This document shows positions 49,822-54,318 of a stretch of 54,318 bases of DNA, piece by piece. The DNA comes from Desulfarculaceae bacterium (lineage in GTDB: Bacteria > Desulfobacterota > Desulfarculia > Desulfarculales > Desulfarculaceae). The notes beneath the pieces were generated by a model. The model was not told where the DNA came from and searched no databases. It saw only the letters and a list, made by a program, of their open reading frames with translations. The position numbers and the translations under genes were made by a program. How positions within the stretch are numbered: position 1 is the stretch's first letter; each line of letters begins with the position of its first letter. The stretch spans positions 1 through 54,318 of the forward strand of contig JAMOVV010000038.1 in NCBI GenBank assembly GCA_027067385.1. Reading direction: 5' to 3'.

Positions 49822-50424
49822 TTACTTGCTGGCCAGGGCCTGGTACTTGACGCGGAAGTGGTCGCGGGCCTTGAGCACCCGGTCCACGAACTGGCGGGTC
49901 TCTTCGATCTTAGGAACGCTGCCCAGCTCCCCCACCCGGGTGGGCCCGGCGTTATAAGCGGCCAGGGCCAGGCGCAGGTCGTAGTCGAAACGCGCCATCA
50001 ACTGGGCCAGGTAGCGCACGCCGGCGGTGAGGTTGGCCTTGGGGTCCAGGGGGGTGGCCAGGCCCAGGTGCTCGGCGGTTACCCGGTTGATCTGCATCAG
50101 GCCCATGGCTCCCCGTTTGCTCACCGCCCACGGCCGGAAGTTGGACTCCACCCGCACCACGGCCATGATCAGGGCGGCATCCAGGCCGTTGGTCTTGGCC
50201 AATTCGCGGGCCAGGTCCCAGGTCTTCTTTTCCCGCACCTCCCGGTTTAGTCCCTGCCAGGGCAGGGGGGCGGTGGTTTTCCACACCGGCTTGGAGAGGC
50301 AAGAGGAACTGCGCAACACGGCGGCCCCGGTGTTGGCCGGCTCGCCGCAGACCAGCACACCGCCGGCCAACAGCAGGGCCAGGGGCAGGTAGATGTTCAG
50401 GTAATATTTCAGCGTAAGATTCAC
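49822..50424 (-). CDS. Lytic transglycosylase, SLT domain
   Basis: This 200-residue protein has an N-terminal hydrophobic signal segment (about 8-26) and an SLT-type transglycosylase domain with catalytic Glu in VVRVESNFRPWAVS, then GAMGLMQINRVTAEHLG and LALAAYNAGPTRV. It should cleave peptidoglycan glycan strands in the periplasm. The GTG start on the minus strand has AAAGGA about ten bases upstream. No LysM or other cell-wall-binding domain is present, unlike the larger MltD-like protein in this window. Confidence 0.9.
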   Translation of the reverse strand: MNLTLKYYLNIYLPLALLLAGGVLVCGEPANTGAAVLRSSSCLSKPVWKTTAPLPWQGLNREVREKKTWDLARELAKTNGLDAALIMAVVRVESNFRPWAVSKRGAMGLMQINRVTAEHLGLATPLDPKANLTAGVRYLAQLMARFDYDLRLALAAYNAGPTRVGELGSVPKIEETRQFVDRVLKARDHFRVKYQALASK

Positions 50425-50560
50425 TATAGAACAATCCTTTATTTTCCGGCAAATATGGTGTCGGGAGGCGGTGCTGTCAACGTGTGATATGTCCCTAAAA
50501 CGTGGTATACCGTGTTTTGTTCCCAGAACTCCTGTTGTTAGGCATGAAAAAAAAGATGAA

Positions 50561-50585
50561 TTTCACAGCTTGACCCGCTGTGAAA
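50561..50585. promoter_or_regulatory. 9-bp inverted repeat upstream of the PNP gene
   Basis: TTTCACAGC and GCTGTGAAA are separated by seven bases; AAT/ATT on both sides extends the symmetry. It lies between divergent SLT and PNP genes, in AT-rich DNA, and could be an operator for either. TTTCACAGCTTG also occurs once at about 30105. Confidence 0.5.
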
Positions 50586-50703
50586 AATTATTTTCCAGGC
50601 GTTTTTGGGGGCCTGGCCAGGCTAAGCATGGTTTTTAATTGACATAAATGCATCGTTGGGTTTAGGGTGGGCGGGGCCGCAATTCACATGGAGTGAAAAA
50701 GTT

Positions 50704-51534
50704 ATGGATGCTGACCACATGCAGGCGGTGGCCGGCGCGGTCGCCTACCTGGAGAAGTTGCTGGCCGGCGATCCGCGTCCCCGGGTGGGCCTCACCCTGG
50801 GAACCGGCCTGGGCCAACTGGCCGGCCGCATTCAACAACCGCGCCGGGTGCCCTACCGCGACATCCCCGGACTGCCGGTCTCCACGGTACAGAGCCACGC
50901 CGGTGAGCTGATCTTCGGCCGCCTGGGTTCCTGCCAGGTGGCCGCTCTGGCCGGCCGCTTCCACCTCTACGAGGGCTACACCCCGCGCCAGGTCACCATG
51001 CCGGTCAGGGTGCTGGCCGAGCTGGGGGTGGAGATATTCATCTTTTGCAACGCCGCCGGCGGCCTGGACCCGGCCATGGAACCCGGCCGGGTGATGATGA
51101 TCCGCGACCACATCAACTTCACCGGCTGCAACCCGCTCACCGGCCCCAACCCCGACCAGTGGGGCGAGCGCTTCCCCGACTTTTCCCAGGCCTATGACCC
51201 CGGGCTGATGGAGTTGGCCCGCCAGGCGGCGGCCGAGAACCAGGTGCCGCTGTACGAGGGGGTATACGTCGGGGTGCCCGGCCCCTCCATGGAGACCCCG
51301 GCCGAGACGGCCATGCTGCGCGGCTTTGGGGCCGACGCGGTGGGCATGTCCACCGTGCTGGAGGTGATCGCCGCCCGGCACCACGGCCGCAAGGTGCTGG
51401 GCTTTTCGGCCATCAGCAATGTCAACCGGCCCGAGGCCATGGAGCCGGCCCCCCTGGAGCTGGTGATCGCCAACGCCCAAAAGGCCGGTGCGGGCCTCGG
51501 CGCGGTAATCCAGGGGGTGCTGCAAAAACTCTAG
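50704..51534 (+). CDS. Purine nucleoside phosphorylase (class I, 6-oxopurine type)
   Basis: The product of about 276 residues is a trimeric-type PNP: phosphate-binding LTLGTGLGQLA and QSHAGELIFG, EGYTPRQVT, NAAGGLDPA, and base-binding GPSMETPAE...DAVGMSTVLEVIAARH...GFSAISN. The Asn in SAISN corresponds to the residue that selects 6-oxopurines (inosine, guanosine) in human-type PNP, whereas MTA phosphorylases carry Asp. ATG 50704 has GGAG about ten bases upstream. Two MTA/SAH-deaminase-like genes follow, so methylthioinosine or inosine derived from those reactions may be its substrate. Confidence 0.9.
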   Translation: MDADHMQAVAGAVAYLEKLLAGDPRPRVGLTLGTGLGQLAGRIQQPRRVPYRDIPGLPVSTVQSHAGELIFGRLGSCQVAALAGRFHLYEGYTPRQVTMPVRVLAELGVEIFIFCNAAGGLDPAMEPGRVMMIRDHINFTGCNPLTGPNPDQWGERFPDFSQAYDPGLMELARQAAAENQVPLYEGVYVGVPGPSMETPAETAMLRGFGADAVGMSTVLEVIAARHHGRKVLGFSAISNVNRPEAMEPAPLELVIANAQKAGAGLGAVIQGVLQKL

Positions 51535-51574
51535 GCCCCACCCGGCCTCCCGCTTGATCTTGGAGATTTGACCC

Positions 51575-52882
51575 TTGCCCGATCTGTGCATCAAAAACGG
51601 CACCATCCTCACCCTGGACCAGGACGACACCGTGATCGCTGGCGGTGCCCTGTGCATCGAGGGCAGCCGCATCACCTACTGCGGGCCGGCCGACGGCCCG
51701 GGTATGCCCTCCACCCCGGCCAAGCGCGAGCTGGACGCGGCCGGCGGGCTCATCCTGCCGGGGCTGGTCAACGCCCATACCCACTCGGCCATGACCCTCA
51801 TGCGCGGGGTGGCCGACGACCTGGCCCTGGAACAGTGGCTGGAGCAACACATCTTCCCCATGGAGCGGCGCCTCACCGGCCAGGAGGTCTATTGGGGTAC
51901 TCTGCTGGCCTGCGCCGAGATGATCAAGAACGGGGTGACCAGCTTCATCGACATGTATCTCTTTGCCCACGAGACCGCCCGGGCCGCGGACCAGGCCGGT
52001 ATGCGCGCGGTGGTGGGCGAGGTGATCTACGATTTTCCCTCGCCCTCCTACGGCGAGTTGGAAAGCGGCTTTGCGGTAACCGAGGAGCTGATCAAAACCT
52101 ACGACGGCCATCCGCGCATCAGCGGGGCGGTGATGCCGCACGCCATCTACACCTGTTCGCCCTCGTTGCTGCGCCGGGCCGGCGAGTTGGCCGGGGACCT
52201 GGGGGCCATGTTCAAGATTCACCTGGCCGAGACCGCCCAGGAGACCGCTGGCGCCGTGGCCGATCTCGGCCGCCGGCCCCTGGACCACGTGGATAGCCTG
52301 GGCCTGCTGGGGCCCAACTTCCTGGCCATCCATGCGGTGGACCTGCAGCCGGCGGAGATAGAGCGCTTGGCCGCCTCCGGGGCCATGGTGACCCACTGCC
52401 CCGAGTCCAACATGAAGCTGGCCAGCGGGGTGATGGACCTGGACGCCATGCTGGCGGCCGGGGTGACGGTGGGCCTGGGCACCGACGGCTGCGCCTCCAA
52501 CAACGACCTGGACCTGTTCGGCGAGATGGACTCCTGCGCCAAGCTGCACAAGGTGAGCACCCTGGAGCCCACCTCCGCCCCGGCCCCGGCGGTGCTGGCC
52601 ATGGCCACCCGCCAGGGCGGCCGCATCATGGGGATCGACGGGTTGGGGGTGCTGGCCGCCGGCGCCCCGGCCGACGTCTGCGTGGTGAACACCAACCAGC
52701 CGCACCTCACCCCCATGTACAACCCGGTGAGCCACCTGGTCTACGCCGCCTCGGGCGCTGACGTGGTCCACACCGTGTGCCACGGCCGGGTGCTCATGGC
52801 CGACCGCCGGCTCACCACCATCGACGAGGCCGAGGTGATGGCCAAGGCGCGGGAGGCCTCGGCCCGGCTGCTGGGCCGCTGA
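51575..52882 (+). CDS. mtaD: MTA/SAH deaminase-like amidohydrolase (first copy)
   Basis: The 435-residue enzyme is a TIM-barrel amidohydrolase of the MtaD/SsnA group. Metal and catalytic residues are present: NAHTHSAMTLMRG (HxH), HLAETAQE (His and Glu), HAVDL (His) and GTDGCASNNDLD (Asp). Members deaminate 5'-methylthioadenosine and S-adenosylhomocysteine to inosine derivatives. TTG 51575 follows GGAG by nine bases. Located 41 bases after the PNP gene, it probably feeds that enzyme. Substrate preference between MTA, SAH and adenosine cannot be read from sequence. Confidence 0.88.
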   Translation: MPDLCIKNGTILTLDQDDTVIAGGALCIEGSRITYCGPADGPGMPSTPAKRELDAAGGLILPGLVNAHTHSAMTLMRGVADDLALEQWLEQHIFPMERRLTGQEVYWGTLLACAEMIKNGVTSFIDMYLFAHETARAADQAGMRAVVGEVIYDFPSPSYGELESGFAVTEELIKTYDGHPRISGAVMPHAIYTCSPSLLRRAGELAGDLGAMFKIHLAETAQETAGAVADLGRRPLDHVDSLGLLGPNFLAIHAVDLQPAEIERLAASGAMVTHCPESNMKLASGVMDLDAMLAAGVTVGLGTDGCASNNDLDLFGEMDSCAKLHKVSTLEPTSAPAPAVLAMATRQGGRIMGIDGLGVLAAGAPADVCVVNTNQPHLTPMYNPVSHLVYAASGADVVHTVCHGRVLMADRRLTTIDEAEVMAKAREASARLLGR

Positions 52883-52893
52883 GGTGGCCGGAG

Positions 52894-54201
52894 ATGCCTG
52901 ACCTGCTGGTGACCGGCGGCCCCCTGTTGGTGGACCACCAGGAGTTCTTTGACCGTGGCGCGGTGCTTATCCGAGACGGCCTGGTGCGCGCCGCCGGCGA
53001 CGCCGCCTGGCTGGGTACCGCGCCACCGGGAGTGGAGGTGTTGGACGCGGCCGGCGGGCTCATCATGCCCGGGCTGGTCAACGCCCACTGCCACGCGGCC
53101 ATGGTCCTGTTCCGCGGCCTGGCCGACGACCTGGAGCTGCACACCTGGCTGAGCGAGCATATCTTTCCGGCCGAGGCCACCTGGGTGGACCAGGCCATGG
53201 TGGAGGCCTGCACCTCCCTGGCCGCGGCCGAGATGCTGCTGGCCGGCATCACCACGGTATGTGACGCCTACTTTTGCATGGACGGCGCGGTCGCCGCCCT
53301 GGCCGCCGCCGGCCTGCGCGCCGTGGCGGCCCAGGGGCTCATCGACTTCCCCGCCCCCGGGGCGCCCGATCCCGCCCAGGCCCTGGAGGTGTGCCGCCGC
53401 TTTATCGAGCGCTGGCAGGGGGCCGGCGAGTTGATCACCCCGGCCATCTTTGCCCACAGCACCGACACCTGCTCGGCCGATACCCTGCGCTCCGCGGCCG
53501 ACCTGGCCGGCCGGCGCGGCTGCCCCCTGCTGATCCACTTGTCCGAGAGCCGCGGGTCGGTGGACCAGTGCCGCCGGGACCACGGCCTCACCCCGGTGGC
53601 CTGGCTGGAGAGCCTGGGGGTGCTGGAGACCCTCACCGCCGGGGTGCACGGCGTGTGGCTGGAGCCGGCCGACATCGAGTTGCTGGCCCGGCGGCAGGTG
53701 GGGCTGGTGCTGTGCCCCGAGTCCAACATGAAGCTGGCCAGTGGCGCGGCCGACCACCGGGCCCTGGCCGCCGCCGGCCTCACCCTGGGCCTGGGCACCG
53801 ACGGCGCGGCCAGCAACAACAACCTGGATATCCTGGGCGAGGCGGCCAGCCTGGCCCGCCTGGCCAAGGTCACGGCCGGAGACCCGGCGGCCCTGCCGGT
53901 GGAGCTGGTGCTGGAGACCGCCCTGGCCGGCGGCGCGGCCGCGGTGGGGCTCGGCGGCAAGGTCGGGGCGCTGAAGCCGGGTATGGCCGGTGACCTTATC
54001 GTCGTCGACCTGGCGGCCCCCCACCTCACCCCGCGCTACAGCCTGGCCAGCCACCTGGTCTACGCCGCCCGCGCCGCCGACGTGCGTCATGTAGTGGTGG
54101 CCGGCCGCCGGGTGGTGGCCGACCGCCGCCTGCTCACCATGGACGTGGACCAGACCATGGCCCGGGTGCGGGAGCTGGCCGCCCGGGTGGCCGGCGGCTA
54201 A
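52894..54201 (+). CDS. MTA/SAH deaminase-like amidohydrolase (second copy)
   Basis: This product of 435 residues is a paralogue of the preceding one with the same active-site framework: NAHCHAAMVLFRG, HLSESRGS, HGVWL and GTDGAASNNNLD. The regions flanking the metal-binding motifs are conserved, but the barrel's substrate loops differ (CSADTLRSAADL versus CSPSLLRRAGEL), suggesting a distinct preference. ATG 52894 is supported by GAGGTGG six bases upstream, and the gene starts 11 bases after the first copy's stop. The track ORF begins inside the upstream gene and is too long. Confidence 0.87.
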   Translation: MPDLLVTGGPLLVDHQEFFDRGAVLIRDGLVRAAGDAAWLGTAPPGVEVLDAAGGLIMPGLVNAHCHAAMVLFRGLADDLELHTWLSEHIFPAEATWVDQAMVEACTSLAAAEMLLAGITTVCDAYFCMDGAVAALAAAGLRAVAAQGLIDFPAPGAPDPAQALEVCRRFIERWQGAGELITPAIFAHSTDTCSADTLRSAADLAGRRGCPLLIHLSESRGSVDQCRRDHGLTPVAWLESLGVLETLTAGVHGVWLEPADIELLARRQVGLVLCPESNMKLASGAADHRALAAAGLTLGLGTDGAASNNNLDILGEAASLARLAKVTAGDPAALPVELVLETALAGGAAAVGLGGKVGALKPGMAGDLIVVDLAAPHLTPRYSLASHLVYAARAADVRHVVVAGRRVVADRRLLTMDVDQTMARVRELAARVAGG

Positions 54202-54318
54202 GTCTCTCCCGCCGGCCGGTCCTGCTGGTCCTGTACCGGGTCTTGCTGCCGGCCACGACCGCCTTTTTACCCCTGTATTTTGTCAGCAATGCCGCCACAC
54301 CGGCTGCCCGGCGCCATA
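54202..54318. other. Window end, no gene seen
   Basis: The last 117 bases after the second amidohydrolase gene show no ORF or clear hairpin with a T-run. Confidence 0.4.

Overview
The window reads as a high-GC chromosomal segment of an anaerobic deltaproteobacterium-like organism (Desulfobacterota in current naming). The reasons are an HdrA-type heterodisulfide reductase fragment, a very large multiheme cytochrome, a molybdopterin sulfur-compound oxidoreductase, a TusA-like protein, a rhodanese with two apparent selenocysteine (UGA) codons, many sigma-54 activators and two-component proteins, and a Liv-type transporter linked to an AMP-forming acyl-CoA ligase. No rRNA, tRNA, CRISPR array or complete insertion sequence was seen. 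Species-level assignment is not possible from the sequence alone.

Layout. (1) 1-680: C-terminal piece of an HdrA-like flavo-iron-sulfur subunit, cut by the window edge. (2) 1164-9412: a histidine kinase / sigma-54 response regulator pair, then a six-gene stress/signalling operon behind a good -24/-12 promoter: small USP-like protein, cytidylate-kinase-like/BON-like/USP-like membrane fusion, TSUP permease, single-domain response regulator and two USP-like proteins. (3) 9565-11086: RRM RNA-binding protein, UPF0178 protein and a coiled-coil lipoprotein. (4) 11309-14551: orphan ParA-like ATPase with altered P-loop, orphan IstB-like ATPase and a SAM methyltransferase, with TTAC-N6-GTAA palindromes flanking the ATPase pair. 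(5) 14557-24997: the most unusual locus. A divergent sigma-54 activator with a cysteine-rich PAS domain faces a palindromic enhancer-like site and a -24/-12 promoter driving tusA-like, Tat ferredoxin, NrfD fused to a 13-haem OTR-like cytochrome, Mo oxidoreductase, ferredoxin and a triple-rhodanese lipoprotein with two in-frame UGA codons, each followed by a SECIS-like hairpin. (6) 25020-30031 (minus): TPR lipoprotein, HD-GYP sensor, and a hybrid kinase whose usual H-box histidine is asparagine. (7) 30777-34568: three secreted paralogues sharing one N-terminal domain but carrying TPR or beta-propeller C-termini. (8) 34762-40889: livKHMGF plus acyl-CoA ligase. (9) 40950-54201: envelope and housekeeping genes (Cys-rich protein, ZIP transporter, LysM transglycosylase, DsbD, metallophosphoesterase, Pcm, SLOG protein, a 30-residue AURKAIP1/COX24-like microprotein, SLT), then a PNP plus two MTA/SAH-deaminase-like genes that form a plausible purine-salvage unit.

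How the genes may work together. The locus at 16-25 kb looks like a regulated respiratory module for a sulfur oxyanion or polysulfide. The NrfD part of the fusion would exchange electrons with the quinone pool, the ferredoxins and haems would wire it to a tetrathionate-reductase-like haem domain and a PsrA/PhsA-like Mo enzyme, and the TusA-like and Sec-rhodanese proteins would handle sulfane sulfur. The substrate and electron direction are inferences. Most reverse-strand ORFs in the track are GC-rich shadows and are omitted.
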